NCBI GenBank assembly: GCA_963728355.1
Contig: CAVSJQ010000015.1
Coordinates: 62,001-126,000, forward strand
DNA: 64,000 nucleotides
Direction: 5' to 3'
Origin: Sva-07 sp963728355
GTDB lineage: Bacteria > Actinomycetota > Acidimicrobiia > Acidimicrobiales > Ilumatobacteraceae
Shown here: positions 29,885-39,110 of the stretch, piece by piece
Layout of the letters: the number at the start of each line of letters is the position of its first letter
How positions within the stretch are numbered: position 1 is the first letter of the stretch
The notes under the pieces: generated by a model
The model's database searches: none
What the model was told of the DNA's origin: nothing
What the model saw: only the letters and a program-made list of their open reading frames with translations
Made by a program: the position numbers and the translations under genes

Positions 29885-31590
29885 GCGCCGACGCCGAAGC
29901 GATCAAGCTCGCCAGCAACTACCTCGGTGGCACGATCGGCGAGGAGCTGACCAACGACAGCGAGGAGTTCGACCACGACGCCGAGCTGCTGTTGAAGTTC
30001 CACGGCATCTACCAGCAGGACGACCGCGACGTCCGCCGCGCGCGAACCCAGCTCAAGCTGCCACTCGACTATTCGTGCATGGTGCGTGCCTCGGTGCCCG
30101 GCGGCGTGATCACCAACGATCAGTGGTTGGCACTCGATCGGGTGGCGACCCTCGCCGACAACAAGCTGAGGCTGACCACCCGCCAGGGCGTCCAGTACCA
30201 CGTCGTACACAAGAGCGAGCTTCGTGAACTCGTCGGCCGGATCAATGCGTCGCTGCTCACCACGCTGGGGGCGTGCGGTGACGTGGTGCGCAACGTGATG
30301 GCGTGCCCGCTCCCCCATCCCGAGCGCTCTGCGGTCCTCGATCCGCTCCTCGCCGAGATCGTCGCCCGGTTCCGCCCACAGACGGAGAGCTACTGGGAGC
30401 TGTGGGTCGACGGCGAGCGCGCGGTGTCGGCCGAACGTCCGGCGGCCGCATCGCCGATCGACGACGTCGAACCGATCTATGGCGCGGCGTACCTGCCGCG
30501 CAAGTTCAAGATCGCCATCGCCTGGCCCGGCGACAACTGCGTCGACATCTACACCAATGACGTCGGGATCGTGCCGACGCTGTCGGAGGGCACCACCGGT
30601 GAAGCGACCGGGTACGTCGTCTTCGCCGGCGGGGGGATGGGTATGAGCCACAGCCGCCCTGACGACACGTACCCGCTGCTGGCGCAGCCGGTGGCGTGGG
30701 TGCCGCCGGCTGACGTGGTCGACGTGGTCGAGGCGATCGTTACGACGCAGCGCGACCACGGCAACCGCGAGGACCGCTCTCGCGCACGTCTCAAGTACCT
30801 GCTGGAGGCCCAGGGCGTCGATTGGCTGCGCGACCAGATCGAGCAGCGCACGGGGCTCTCGCTGGCCGAGCCGGTCGCGCTGCCCGAATGGGAGGTCCAC
30901 GCCCATCACGGCTGGCACGACATCGCCGGGTCCAGCGCGCTCGGACTGCCCGTGCCGTCCGGGAAGGTCGCCGGCGGTCTGCGCCTGGCGCTGCGACGTC
31001 TGGTCGCCGACTCGACGGTATGCGGCATGCGCGTCACGCCGCGCCAGGATCTGCTGCTGCTCGGCGTCACCGACCGGGGTGCGGTGGAGAACGTGTTGCG
31101 CGCGAACGGGGTTCGCCTCGCCGACGACCAGAGCCCGACGCGGAACCTGGCGATCGCCTGCCCGGCACTGCCGACGTGCAGCAAGGCGCTGGGCGAGGCC
31201 GAGCGCGTCCTGCCCGATGTGCTCGACCGGATCGAGAAGGTGCTGGCCGACACCGGCAACACCGGGCTCGCACTCCGGTTGAACATGACCGGCTGCCCCA
31301 ACGGCTGCTCGCGGCCCTACGCCGCCGAGTTGGGCATCGTCGGGCGCACCAAGAAGAACTACGACATCTTCGTCGGCGGCTCGCCCGCAGGAGACCGGCT
31401 CGCCCGTCTGCTCCGGTCCGACGTGCCGCTGGGGGACGTCCCCGAGGTGCTGCGCCCGCTCCTCGAGGAGTACGCCCGCGCAGGCGACGGCCGCAGCTTC
31501 GGCGACTGGGCCGTCCAGCAGGACGGGGACGACCTCCAAGCGCTGCTCCCCCCGGTCACCTCTTCCCGCCGCTCCCGGAGCACGTCGTGA
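29881..31590 (+). CDS. Ferredoxin-type sulfite (or nitrite) reductase
   Basis: 569-residue siroheme/[4Fe-4S] reductase with two ferredoxin-like half domains. Cluster ligands are Cys427, Cys433, Cys472 and Cys476 (CPALPTC and CPNGC). It would carry out the six-electron reduction of sulfite to sulfide. The context (cysH overlap, siroheme genes on either side) favours sulfite over nitrite, since the two families look alike in sequence. A Ser/Arg-rich tail after PPVTS is probably disordered. Electron donor is expected to be ferredoxin. Confidence 0.9.
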   Translation: MSADAEAIKLASNYLGGTIGEELTNDSEEFDHDAELLLKFHGIYQQDDRDVRRARTQLKLPLDYSCMVRASVPGGVITNDQWLALDRVATLADNKLRLTTRQGVQYHVVHKSELRELVGRINASLLTTLGACGDVVRNVMACPLPHPERSAVLDPLLAEIVARFRPQTESYWELWVDGERAVSAERPAAASPIDDVEPIYGAAYLPRKFKIAIAWPGDNCVDIYTNDVGIVPTLSEGTTGEATGYVVFAGGGMGMSHSRPDDTYPLLAQPVAWVPPADVVDVVEAIVTTQRDHGNREDRSRARLKYLLEAQGVDWLRDQIEQRTGLSLAEPVALPEWEVHAHHGWHDIAGSSALGLPVPSGKVAGGLRLALRRLVADSTVCGMRVTPRQDLLLLGVTDRGAVENVLRANGVRLADDQSPTRNLAIACPALPTCSKALGEAERVLPDVLDRIEKVLADTGNTGLALRLNMTGCPNGCSRPYAAELGIVGRTKKNYDIFVGGSPAGDRLARLLRSDVPLGDVPEVLRPLLEEYARAGDGRSFGDWAVQQDGDDLQALLPPVTSSRRSRSTS

Positions 31591-31595
31591 CCCCC

Positions 31596-31647
31596 CGTTT
31601 GTGGACAATCTCGGGTGGACCGCCCCACCCACATCCTCACGCAAACG
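31596..31647. repeat. 52-bp palindromic element, copy 3
   Basis: Starts CGTTTGTG and ends GCAAACG, with the core GGGTGGACCGCCCCACCC, which is the exact reverse complement of the core of copy 1 at 16464. The flanks between core and ends have diverged. It fills the gap between the sulfite reductase stop and the cobA start, where it might form an mRNA hairpin. Confidence 0.8.
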
Positions 31648-31661
31648 CCGGGGAGCGAGGC

Positions 31662-32396
31662 GTGAGCGTGGCGCTGGTCGGGGCAGGGCCGGGCGATCCG
31701 GAGCTGCTGACGTTGAAGGCCGCACGGCTGTTGGCGACCGCCGACGTCGTCGTGCACGACGCACTCGTCGGCGACGGCGTGTTGGACCTGATCCCATACT
31801 CCACGGAGCGCATCGACGTCGGCAAGCGGCCCGGGCGTCCGACGCCCCAGGAGATGATCTCGGCGCTGCTCGTCGAACTCGGCCGGCAGGGCAAGCGGGT
31901 CGTGCGCCTGAAGGGTGGCGACCCGTTCGTGTTCGGGCGCGGTGGGGAGGAGGCCGAGGCGCTGACTGCGGCGGGCGTGCCGTTCGAGATCGTCCCCGGC
32001 ATCACGTCGTCGGTCGCCGCTCCCGCCGCGGCCGGGATCCCCGTGACCCACCGTGGCGTCTCCGCTGCTTTCACCGTCGTCACCGGCCACCGCCGGGCGG
32101 GCGAACCAGACGTCGATTGGCAATCGCTCGCCAACGTCGGCGGCACGATCGTGGTGTTGATGGGGGTGTCGCAGCGTGCGACGATCGCTGCCGAACTGCT
32201 CGCGGGCGGGCTCGCCCCGACGACCCCGGTCGCAGCGGTCGAGTCGGCCACCACCGACGCTCAGGCGGTCGGGCGCTGGACGCTCGGCGAACTCGGCGAT
32301 GCCGACGTCCACTCCCCGGCGGTGCTCGTGATCGGCGCCGTCGCAGCCTTCGACTTCGGCGACCACCTCGCGACCACCGCGGCTGCGTCCCACTAG
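31662..32396 (+). CDS. cobA: Uroporphyrinogen-III C-methyltransferase
   Basis: 244 residues. SAM-dependent tetrapyrrole methylase: the start VALVGAGPGDPELLTLKA, VVRLKGGDPFVFGRGGEE, FEIVPGITSS and PVTHRG are diagnostic. It makes precorrin-2 from uroporphyrinogen III; precorrin-2 then goes to the dehydrogenase at 28555-29157 for siroheme, or to cobalamin. GTG start at 31662 with GAGG just upstream. Third gene of the plus-strand sulfur operon, separated from the second by the palindromic element. Confidence 0.93.
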   Translation: MSVALVGAGPGDPELLTLKAARLLATADVVVHDALVGDGVLDLIPYSTERIDVGKRPGRPTPQEMISALLVELGRQGKRVVRLKGGDPFVFGRGGEEAEALTAAGVPFEIVPGITSSVAAPAAAGIPVTHRGVSAAFTVVTGHRRAGEPDVDWQSLANVGGTIVVLMGVSQRATIAAELLAGGLAPTTPVAAVESATTDAQAVGRWTLGELGDADVHSPAVLVIGAVAAFDFGDHLATTAAASH

Positions 32397-32458
32397 GTCC
32401 GCGGCATCACATCAGCCCCGGCGCAGTGTGACGTCGGAAGCCGGGGCAGACTGCTGCG

Positions 32459-33229
32459 GTGGAACTGCCGCCACCGGTGCTCTCGCCGCTCCGGATCATC
32501 GGGTTGACCAAGCGCTTCGGTGAGACGACGGCCATCGACGGGCTGACGCTCGACGTGCCCGCCGGCGCCTGTTACGGCCTGGTCGGCCCCAACGGCAGCG
32601 GCAAGTCGACGACGATGCGTGCCGTGTGCGGCTTGGTGCGCCCCGACGCCGGCACCATCCAGGTGTGTGGCATCGACGTCCACGACGACATCCTCGCCAC
32701 CCGCCGGTCGATGGGTGTGATGCTCGACCCGTTGCAGTTGTTCGACCGCCTCACGGCGTGGGAGTTCATCGAGACGATCGGTGCGCTCCGCCAACTCGAC
32801 GACGACACCATCCGCACCCGAGGCGCCGACCTCTTCGCGGTGCTCGACATCGCCGACGACGCCCGACGCCCGATCGCCGGCTACAGCCACGGCATGCGCA
32901 AGAAGACCGCGCTCGCCGCCGCTCTGATCGCCCGGCCCCGAGTGGTGATGCTCGACGAACCGTTCGAGGGCGTCGACCCGGTGTCCACCCGGGCGATGCG
33001 TCAGATGCTCGACCGGTTCCGTGCCGGTGGCGGCACCGTCGTGCTGTCGACGCACGTGATGGACATCGTCGAACGGGTCTGCGACCACGTCGGGGTGATC
33101 CACCACGGGCGCGTCGTCGCATCGGGCCCGATCGACGAGCTGCGCCGAGGGCGCCGGCTCGAGGATGCATTCATCGACGTGGTCGGCGGCGCCGACGTCG
33201 ACACCGAAGCGCTCGGTTGGCTGAGTTGA
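32459..33229 (+). CDS. ABC transporter ATP-binding protein
   Basis: 256 residues. Walker A GPNGSGKSTT, signature-like YSHGMRKKTALAAAL, Walker B VVMLDEP and the switch His in STHVMD are present. It resembles exporter-type ATPases that pair with a separate permease. GTG start at 32459; its stop overlaps the permease start (TTGA). The pair lies immediately upstream of the mycofactocin genes; a link is possible but unproven. Confidence 0.92.
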   Translation: MELPPPVLSPLRIIGLTKRFGETTAIDGLTLDVPAGACYGLVGPNGSGKSTTMRAVCGLVRPDAGTIQVCGIDVHDDILATRRSMGVMLDPLQLFDRLTAWEFIETIGALRQLDDDTIRTRGADLFAVLDIADDARRPIAGYSHGMRKKTALAAALIARPRVVMLDEPFEGVDPVSTRAMRQMLDRFRAGGGTVVLSTHVMDIVERVCDHVGVIHHGRVVASGPIDELRRGRRLEDAFIDVVGGADVDTEALGWLS

Positions 33230-34833
33230 ACGGCTCCCCTCCCAGCAACGTGGCGGTCGCAACGCTGTTCGTTCGACTCCGCTGGACGATGCTGCGGGCC
33301 ACGGTGCGAGGCGGCGGAGTGCAGGCGGTGGTCGCCGTCGTCGGGCTCGTGGCCTCATTCGTCGTCGGCATCGTCGGAGCACTCGTTGCATTCGGGGCGG
33401 GCCGGGGTACCGGCAGCTCCGAGGGGTTCTACGTCGTCTCGATCACGGCGGCGGTGCTGGTGGTGATGATGATCGGCGTCATCGCCGGCATCTCGCAGCC
33501 GGTGGACCCACGGGTGCTCGCCACGGAACCGTTGACCGAGCGCCAGCTCGGCATCGGCCTGCTCGCGGCGTCGGCGGCAGGTCCGCCGGGTCTGGCGGCC
33601 GCGATGCTCGGCGTCGGGCTCTTCACCGGAGCGATCCGCGATGTCACATCGGTCCTCCCACTCGCCGCCGCCACCCTCGGCGTCCTGGGCTCGCTGCTGC
33701 TGTTGTCACGCACCACGATCAACTTGCTCGGACTGCTCGCCACCCGGTACCCGCGCGTCGGCCAGGTGGTGGTCGGGCTGTCGACCCTCGTGTTCTACGC
33801 CGGGTTCCAGGTCGCTCCGCGCGTCGCCGCCGACATCGACGGCGACGGTCGCGACCGGATCGTGGGCGCGCTCGCATGGACCCCGACCGGGCAGCTCGGC
33901 CGGGCATTCGCGGCGACGGACCCGCTCGTTTCGCTCGGCCACGCCGTCGTCGGCATGCTGTGGTTGGTCCCGCTGCTGTTCGCATTCACGTGGTCCGCCC
34001 GTCGGCTCGTCACGTCGGTTCGCGGCGGCAATGCCAAGCGGACGCAGGTCGCCGACGGACGGAGGCGGTTGAGCGGTCTGGTTCGTGCTGCGTGCGGATC
34101 CGGCGGGGTCGGCGCCACCGCGTGGCGCGGGGTCCTCTCCCGCTTCCGCACGCCGCGCACTGCGCTCGAGACGTTCACGGCGTCGGGGCTCGGGCTGGCG
34201 GTCGTGCTCGTGCCCGTCCTCACTGGCGGCGGGGCCGGAGCGGGTGCCGTCCTCGCCGGGGGCGCCATCCAGTTCGCCGTGTTGTTCATGGCCGGCAACA
34301 GCTTCGGCTCCGATGGACCAGCGATGGCGAACGAGCTCCTCACCGGTGTCGATCCCGAGGTGCTCGTGCACGCGAAGGCCCGGTCGGTGCTCGTCGCCGC
34401 CGCGCCGCTCACCGTCATCGGCCCGCTGATCGCGGCGACGATCACCGATCGCTGGAGCCACCTGCCCGCCGGCTTCCTGATCGGCGTCGGCGCACTGCTC
34501 GCCGGGACCGGCGCCGCCATGGTGCAGTCCGCGCTCGTCCCGATCGCCATCCCCGAGAGCGACAACCCGCTGGCCGGCGGCGACTCGGGAAAGGGATGGT
34601 TCGCCGGGATCGTGTTCTTCGCCGTGCTTGCGGTTCTCGGAGTGCTGACGATGCCGATCGCGCTCGGGTTGCTGTGGGCGATCGACGTCGAGTCCGTTGT
34701 GCTCGTCACGGTGTTCGCGGTGGTCTCGATGGCGGCCGGTACGGCCGTGCTCCGAGCCGGCGTCGCGATCGCAGCGACCCGCTGGCGCAACCACACGCCG
34801 GAGCTGTACGCCGCTGTCGTACCGGCGCGCTGA
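33226..34833 (+). CDS. ABC transporter permease
   Basis: 535 residues with about ten to twelve hydrophobic helices and cytoplasmic loops rich in Arg/Lys. It starts at a TTG (33226) that overlaps the ATPase stop as TTGA; this rare codon is supported by the overlap and by the first residues (MNGSPPSNVAVATLFVRLRW) leading into helix 1. Partner of the ATPase just upstream. Cargo unknown. It ends 45 bp before mftA. Confidence 0.85.
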   Translation: MNGSPPSNVAVATLFVRLRWTMLRATVRGGGVQAVVAVVGLVASFVVGIVGALVAFGAGRGTGSSEGFYVVSITAAVLVVMMIGVIAGISQPVDPRVLATEPLTERQLGIGLLAASAAGPPGLAAAMLGVGLFTGAIRDVTSVLPLAAATLGVLGSLLLLSRTTINLLGLLATRYPRVGQVVVGLSTLVFYAGFQVAPRVAADIDGDGRDRIVGALAWTPTGQLGRAFAATDPLVSLGHAVVGMLWLVPLLFAFTWSARRLVTSVRGGNAKRTQVADGRRRLSGLVRAACGSGGVGATAWRGVLSRFRTPRTALETFTASGLGLAVVLVPVLTGGGAGAGAVLAGGAIQFAVLFMAGNSFGSDGPAMANELLTGVDPEVLVHAKARSVLVAAAPLTVIGPLIAATITDRWSHLPAGFLIGVGALLAGTGAAMVQSALVPIAIPESDNPLAGGDSGKGWFAGIVFFAVLAVLGVLTMPIALGLLWAIDVESVVLVTVFAVVSMAAGTAVLRAGVAIAATRWRNHTPELYAAVVPAR

Positions 34834-34878
34834 TCCCCGCCATGGTCCGGCAGGGCGGCCTTGGGTAGTCTCGGCGCC

Positions 34879-35010
34879 ATGGAACAGACCGCCCTCGCCA
34901 CGGACGACACCACGACCGATCAGATCGAGGTCGCATCGACCGATGACCTGCTCGACGACGAGTTGCTCGTGGAAGAGATCTCGATCGACGGGATGTGCGG
35001 CGTCTACTGA
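34879..35010 (+). CDS. mftA: Mycofactocin precursor peptide MftA
   Basis: 43-residue peptide ending IDGMCGVY, the conserved core of MftA. In the known pathway the radical SAM enzyme MftC with MftB decarboxylates and crosslinks the final Val-Tyr pair, and later steps make the redox cofactor mycofactocin. The leader is acidic (DDLLDDELLVEEI), as expected for recognition by MftB. It lies 33 bp before mftB. Small enough to be missed by gene callers. Confidence 0.95.
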   Translation: MEQTALATDDTTTDQIEVASTDDLLDDELLVEEISIDGMCGVY

Positions 35011-35043
35011 CGCCGTTACCTCGGCGAACCACCACCCCACGAC

Positions 35044-35352
35044 GTGATCGCCACGACCGCCCAGCCTGCACCGTCGCTGCTCGACCGACGACTCGAACTC
35101 CACCCGCAGGTGGCCCTGCGACCGGAGCCCTTCGGTGCGCTCGCCTACCACTACGGCAACCGAAAGCTGATCTTCCTCAAGCACCCCGACGTCGTGCGCG
35201 TGGTCCAGGCGCTGGCCGACCACGACACGCTCGCCGACACGTTGCGCGCCTGCGACATCGATCCCGTCCGCTGGCCGTCGTTCGAACGCGCGCTCGCCTC
35301 ACTCACCGAATCGGAGATGCTCCATGAGCGCCACGAAGTCGCATCTGGTTGA
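35044..35352 (+). CDS. mftB: Mycofactocin precursor recognition protein MftB
   Basis: 102 residues with the PqqD-like RiPP recognition fold (LHPQVALRPEPFGALAYHYGNRKLIFL). It binds the MftA leader and presents it to MftC. GTG start at 35044. Its end overlaps the mftC start by 29 nt, indicating tight coupling. Confidence 0.92.
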   Translation: MIATTAQPAPSLLDRRLELHPQVALRPEPFGALAYHYGNRKLIFLKHPDVVRVVQALADHDTLADTLRACDIDPVRWPSFERALASLTESEMLHERHEVASG

Positions 35353-36475
35353 GCAACTGAAGACGGGGCTCGACGCCCCGATCTGCCTCACCTGGGAACT
35401 GACCTACGCCTGCAATCTCGAGTGCGTGCACTGCCTGTCGTCGTCCGGGCGACGCGATCCGCGCGAGCTCACCACCGACGAGGCCAAGGCGGTCCTCGAC
35501 GAACTCCACGACCTGCAGGTGTTCTACATCAACATCGGCGGAGGCGAGCCGATGATCCGCCGCGACTTCTTCGAGCTGCTCGAGTACTCGATCAGCCGGG
35601 GCATCGGCGTGAAGTTCTCGACCAACGGCGCGTTCATCGACGCCGAAAAGGCTCGTCGCCTGGCTGCGATGGACTACCTCGACATCCAGATCAGCCTCGA
35701 CGGCACCGATGCCGTCACCAATGACGCCGTGCGTGGTGCTGGGTCGTACGACACGGCGATCGGGGCGATGCACCACCTGCGCGACGCCGGCTTCGGCGAC
35801 TTCAAGATCTCCGTGGTCGTCACCCGCCACAACGTCGACCAACTCGACGAGTTCAAGGCACTCGCCGATTCTTTCGGCGCACAGCTGCGCATCACACGAC
35901 TGCGTCCGTCGGGTCGGGGTGCCGACGCCTGGCACGGCCTGCACCCGACCAACGCTCAGCAGCGCCAGATCTACGACTGGCTGCTCGCCCACGGCGACAA
36001 CGTCCTCACCGGCGATTCGTTCTTCCACCTGAATGCGCTCGGAGAGGAGCCACTGCCCGGACTGAACATGTGTGGCGCCGGTCGCGTCGTGTGCCTCATC
36101 GATCCGATCGGCGACGTGTACGCCTGCCCGTTCGTGATCCACGACGAGTTCAAGGCCGGCTCCGTGCGCGACCGTGGTGGATTCTCCGAAGTCTGGAGGC
36201 ACAGCGAACTCTTCGCAGAGCTACGCGAGCCGCAGTCCGCGGGCGCGTGCGCATCGTGTGGCAGCTACGACGCCTGCCAGGGCGGCTGCATGGCAGCCAA
36301 GTTCTTCGTCGGCATCCCGCTCGACGGCCCCGACCCCGAGTGTGTGGGCGGCTACGGCGAAGCAGCAATGCTGGCGGCGTCGGCCGCCGAGCGCCCCCGC
36401 CCGATGATGGACCACTCCAAGCCGGTCCGCGTCGCCTCGCCCGAGCGCGTCCCGGTCACCCTCGGCCGCCGCTGA
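35324..36475 (+). CDS. mftC: Mycofactocin radical SAM maturase MftC
   Basis: 383-residue radical SAM protein. The SAM cluster motif is CNLECVHC (Cys30, Cys34, Cys37), followed by GGGEPM, and a C-terminal SPASM domain with many Cys (NMCGAGRVVC, YACPF, CASCGSYDACQGGC) for extra iron-sulfur clusters. It acts on the C-terminal Val-Tyr of MftA. Genes for later steps (mftD, mftE, mftF) do not follow; the next 371 bp hold no gene I can support. Confidence 0.95.
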   Translation: MSATKSHLVEQLKTGLDAPICLTWELTYACNLECVHCLSSSGRRDPRELTTDEAKAVLDELHDLQVFYINIGGGEPMIRRDFFELLEYSISRGIGVKFSTNGAFIDAEKARRLAAMDYLDIQISLDGTDAVTNDAVRGAGSYDTAIGAMHHLRDAGFGDFKISVVVTRHNVDQLDEFKALADSFGAQLRITRLRPSGRGADAWHGLHPTNAQQRQIYDWLLAHGDNVLTGDSFFHLNALGEEPLPGLNMCGAGRVVCLIDPIGDVYACPFVIHDEFKAGSVRDRGGFSEVWRHSELFAELREPQSAGACASCGSYDACQGGCMAAKFFVGIPLDGPDPECVGGYGEAAMLAASAAERPRPMMDHSKPVRVASPERVPVTLGRR

Positions 36476-36846
36476 GATCCCGTTACACCATCAGGCAATG
36501 ACCGGTCGCACGGCGACGGACAAGATCCGGTCACACGGAAAGACGAACGGGGCGATGTCGCCGCTCTCCGCCGATAGTTCACGTTTGCAGTCATGCAGGA
36601 CCTGTCGTGCGCCTCGGCCGACATCGCCGCACGCAACACCGTCAGGGTCGTGCCCGTGACCCACTCGACCGCATGCCGGCTGATCGGCCACAGGTGCGGG
36701 TACACCGTCGATCTCGGCGCAGCCCCACGGGCGCCCCCCTGACCGGCACGTCGGTGATGCCCTGGCCGGCACGCTCCATTCCCGCGCCGCTGAACTCGTG
36801 AACAGCACGCGCTCCTACTGCGCAACTCGTTCACGAGAACGTCCAG
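36476..36846. other. Non-coding or decayed stretch after mftC
   Basis: No convincing gene. Short frames exist on both strands (for example a 49-codon plus-strand frame at 36593-36742), but none resembles a known family. Near its end is an inverted repeat, CTCGTGAAC at 36795-36803 and GTTCACGAG at 36829-36837, that could be a hairpin or a recombination scar. It borders a broken P-loop gene. Confidence 0.5.
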
Positions 36847-37344
36847 CTACGTGACCCGTGTCCAATATCGCCGGGACTGCGACGCCGTGCAGTGTGCCCC
36901 CCCGGGGACCGGCGACACGTGCACGCGGCGAAAGCCGGCACTCTTCGCCGAGGACGGAGAGCAGGCGGCGGTAGACCTCGCCTTCGGACCCCTCGCGCTC
37001 AATGGGACGATCAGCGAATTCGGTCGGGCCGTCGGGAGCCGGGTGAGGCGCTCGACGGCATCGACGACGAAGGCTTCCACGTCGCCGTCGGCGATGTCCC
37101 GCTCGGGGTGGTGGACGCGGCGCTCGATCATCTCTCGCCGGCGGGCGCGGAACCGGTCGATCGCCAGCGCTTCGCTGGGTGCAAAGACCACCTCCACGAA
37201 CGTTACATCGTGCTCACGCACCACGCCTTCGAGCAGATTGATGAAGCCAAGCCGGCCAAAGTACTGCGCAATGTCCCCATCCTTCCCGATCGACGTGGTC
37301 GAGGCTCGAGCGGATGGGCCGACCGGGCTCGATACGACTGACAA
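36847..37344 (-). pseudogene. Broken P-loop NTPase/kinase-like gene
   Basis: The frame encodes a segment like the second half of AAA-type P-loop kinases (VTFVEVVFAPSEALAIDRF, HHPERDIADGDVEAFVVDAV and RPNSLIVPLS). After VPLS the conserved C terminus continues in another frame, reading SEGEVYRRLLSVLGEECRL, so a frameshift has occurred near 37005. The Walker A half is missing: only about 120 bp remain before the arginase-family gene start. It is best viewed as a truncated and frameshifted remnant. Confidence 0.65.
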
Positions 37345-37466
37345 GCGTCACCGATCGCCGGTGGGGAGCACTCGTCTTCTCGATCCGTTGACCCTCCGTG
37401 TCGCCGAACGTCGGTCGCCCGATCGGATCGAAGGACCGGTGAAATCACCGCATCGATACCATCGAC

Positions 37467-38279
37467 ATGGTGATCTCATTGATCGGCGTGCCGCTCGACG
37501 CCAACTCTTCGCACCTGTTCGGAGCCGCGGAGGGACCCACGGCGATTCGAGCCGCACTGCACTCGGGATCGGGCAACGACACGACAGAGTCGTCGGTCGT
37601 GGTCGTTCCGGTGCTCGACGACATCGGCGACGTCGCCATCTCCAATGAGCGCGGCTCGACTGCCGATGCCGACGCGATCACCGCGGCAATTGCAGCGCAG
37701 CTCCAGGCGGCACGACCGGTGATCACCATCGGCGGAGATCATTCGATCACCTACCCGATCCTGCTGGCGTTCCGTGACGCACCGAGTCTCGAGCAGCGGC
37801 CCCTCACCGTTGTTCATGTCGATGCCCACCCCGATCTGTACGACGATCTCGACGGCAACCCACTGAGCCACGCCTCCCCATTCGCTCGGGCGCTCGAGGC
37901 GGGCTGCATGCGCTCACTCGTCCAGTTCGGCATCCGTACCGCGACGCCACATCAGCGCGCACAGGGCGCGAAGTGGAATGTGACGATGGTGTCGCCACGG
38001 GAGCTCGCGGCCTTCGACATGTCCACGCTCACCGGACCCATCTATCTGACCATCGATCTCGATGGTCTCGACCCATCGATTGCCCCGGGCGTCTCGCATC
38101 ACGAGCCAGGTGGTCTGACGTTCCGAGAGGTTCTCGACATCATCGACGCGTTACCGGGACCAATCGTCGGCGCTGACGTCGTCGAGTTGAACCCGTCACG
38201 AGACGTCGTTGCCATGACCGCCATGGTCGGCGCCAAACTCGTCAAGGAGATCGCCGGTTCGATGCTCACGCACACCTGA
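37467..38279 (+). CDS. Arginase/agmatinase-family ureohydrolase
   Basis: 270 residues. Manganese ligands occur in GGDHSITY, VDAHPDLYDD and IDLDGLDPSIAPGVSHHEPGGL, so the binuclear metal site is complete. Members hydrolyse arginine, agmatine, formiminoglutamate or related guanidino compounds; the exact substrate cannot be assigned. ATG at 37467. It sits in a degraded region between mftC and a recombinase remnant, with no arginine or polyamine genes nearby. It is not the creatininase-family mycofactocin enzyme MftE. Confidence 0.88.
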   Translation: MVISLIGVPLDANSSHLFGAAEGPTAIRAALHSGSGNDTTESSVVVVPVLDDIGDVAISNERGSTADADAITAAIAAQLQAARPVITIGGDHSITYPILLAFRDAPSLEQRPLTVVHVDAHPDLYDDLDGNPLSHASPFARALEAGCMRSLVQFGIRTATPHQRAQGAKWNVTMVSPRELAAFDMSTLTGPIYLTIDLDGLDPSIAPGVSHHEPGGLTFREVLDIIDALPGPIVGADVVELNPSRDVVAMTAMVGAKLVKEIAGSMLTHT

Positions 38280-38372
38280 CCGACTGTCACCCCTATCGCC
38301 GGGTCCGACAGCAACCGAATCTGAAGTGAATAGTGACTGGCCGCGTCGCCGGGTCGTAGTAGACCAGCCGTC

Positions 38373-38708
38373 GTGTTCGAGCGTCGGGAGTTGCCCTCAT
38401 CGGTCCGGTACGGCCCTCTGGGTTCGGTGCGGACGATCTACGAGCTGCCGAATGGACGCCGGTGTGTCGTGACATTCGCCAACCGCGGCTCTGATGCTCT
38501 GACTCCGATCCGGAACGATCGTGGGGAGCTGTGGATGGGTCACCTCCTGCGAGACGACGCCGAGCCGGCCCACTTCGACGACTGGGAGCGCGAATGGGTG
38601 CCGGCGGAACTTCTGCGACCGGTGGCCGAGCTGAATCAGCCGCATGGAGCCGGGTCGCTCGCAACGCACCCCAGCGCCACCAAACACCGGCTCGGTCCTG
38701 CCGACTGA
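38373..38708 (+). CDS. Small protein of unknown function
   Basis: 111 residues from a GTG (MFERRELPSSVRYGPLGSVRTIYELPNGR). Contains several Trp and acidic residues (LWMGHLLRDDAEPAHFDDWEREW) and no membrane segment or known motif. Placed between the ureohydrolase and the DksA-like gene, all plus strand. Coding is plausible from composition but unproven. Confidence 0.5.
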   Translation: MFERRELPSSVRYGPLGSVRTIYELPNGRRCVVTFANRGSDALTPIRNDRGELWMGHLLRDDAEPAHFDDWEREWVPAELLRPVAELNQPHGAGSLATHPSATKHRLGPAD

Positions 38709-38750
38709 CGTCGCGAGTTGCGGAGTCACTTGCGGGTGTACGCATGGTGA

Positions 38751-39110
38751 ATGCGAGGGCTCACCGATATCGAACGACGAGCGATCCGCTCTGCACTCGT
38801 TGCCGAGCTCGGCCGAGCGGAAGAACAAGCTGCGTCGCTTGCTCGGCAGTTCGACGACATCGTCGCAGCTGCTGAGATGTCGAACACCGACGACGAGCAT
38901 GACCCCGAAGGTACGACGATTGCGTTCGAGCGGGCGCAGGTAAGCGCCTTGCACACCCAGGCCGTCCGTGATGCTGCAGCACTCCGATCAACGCTGGCCG
39001 ACTTGGACGACGCGGAGTTCGGTGCTTGTGAAGAATGTGGCTGCCAGATCGGGTTCGAACGGCTCGTCGCTCTACCGGCGACCCGTCGTTGTGTTGAATG
39101 CGCTAGTTGA
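38751..39110 (+). CDS. DksA/TraR-type zinc finger protein
   Basis: 119 residues: a long helical hairpin followed by a four-Cys zinc finger (CEECGCQIGFERLVALPATRRCVEC), the mark of the TraR/DksA family, which binds the RNA polymerase secondary channel. The helical tip has Asp residues (NTDDEHDPEG). ATG at 38751. Its stop overlaps a TTG that opens the frame of the recombinase remnant. Confidence 0.85.
   Translation: MRGLTDIERRAIRSALVAELGRAEEQAASLARQFDDIVAAAEMSNTDDEHDPEGTTIAFERAQVSALHTQAVRDAAALRSTLADLDDAEFGACEECGCQIGFERLVALPATRRCVECAS

Noticed and set aside
36593..36742. 49-codon frame after mftC as a possible small mft gene
   Set aside because: No similarity I recognise, no ribosome site, and it lies in a decayed stretch.
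37467..38279. MftE (creatininase-type) candidate near mftC
   Set aside because: Metal motifs GGDHS, DAHPD and DLDGLDP are those of the arginase/agmatinase family.
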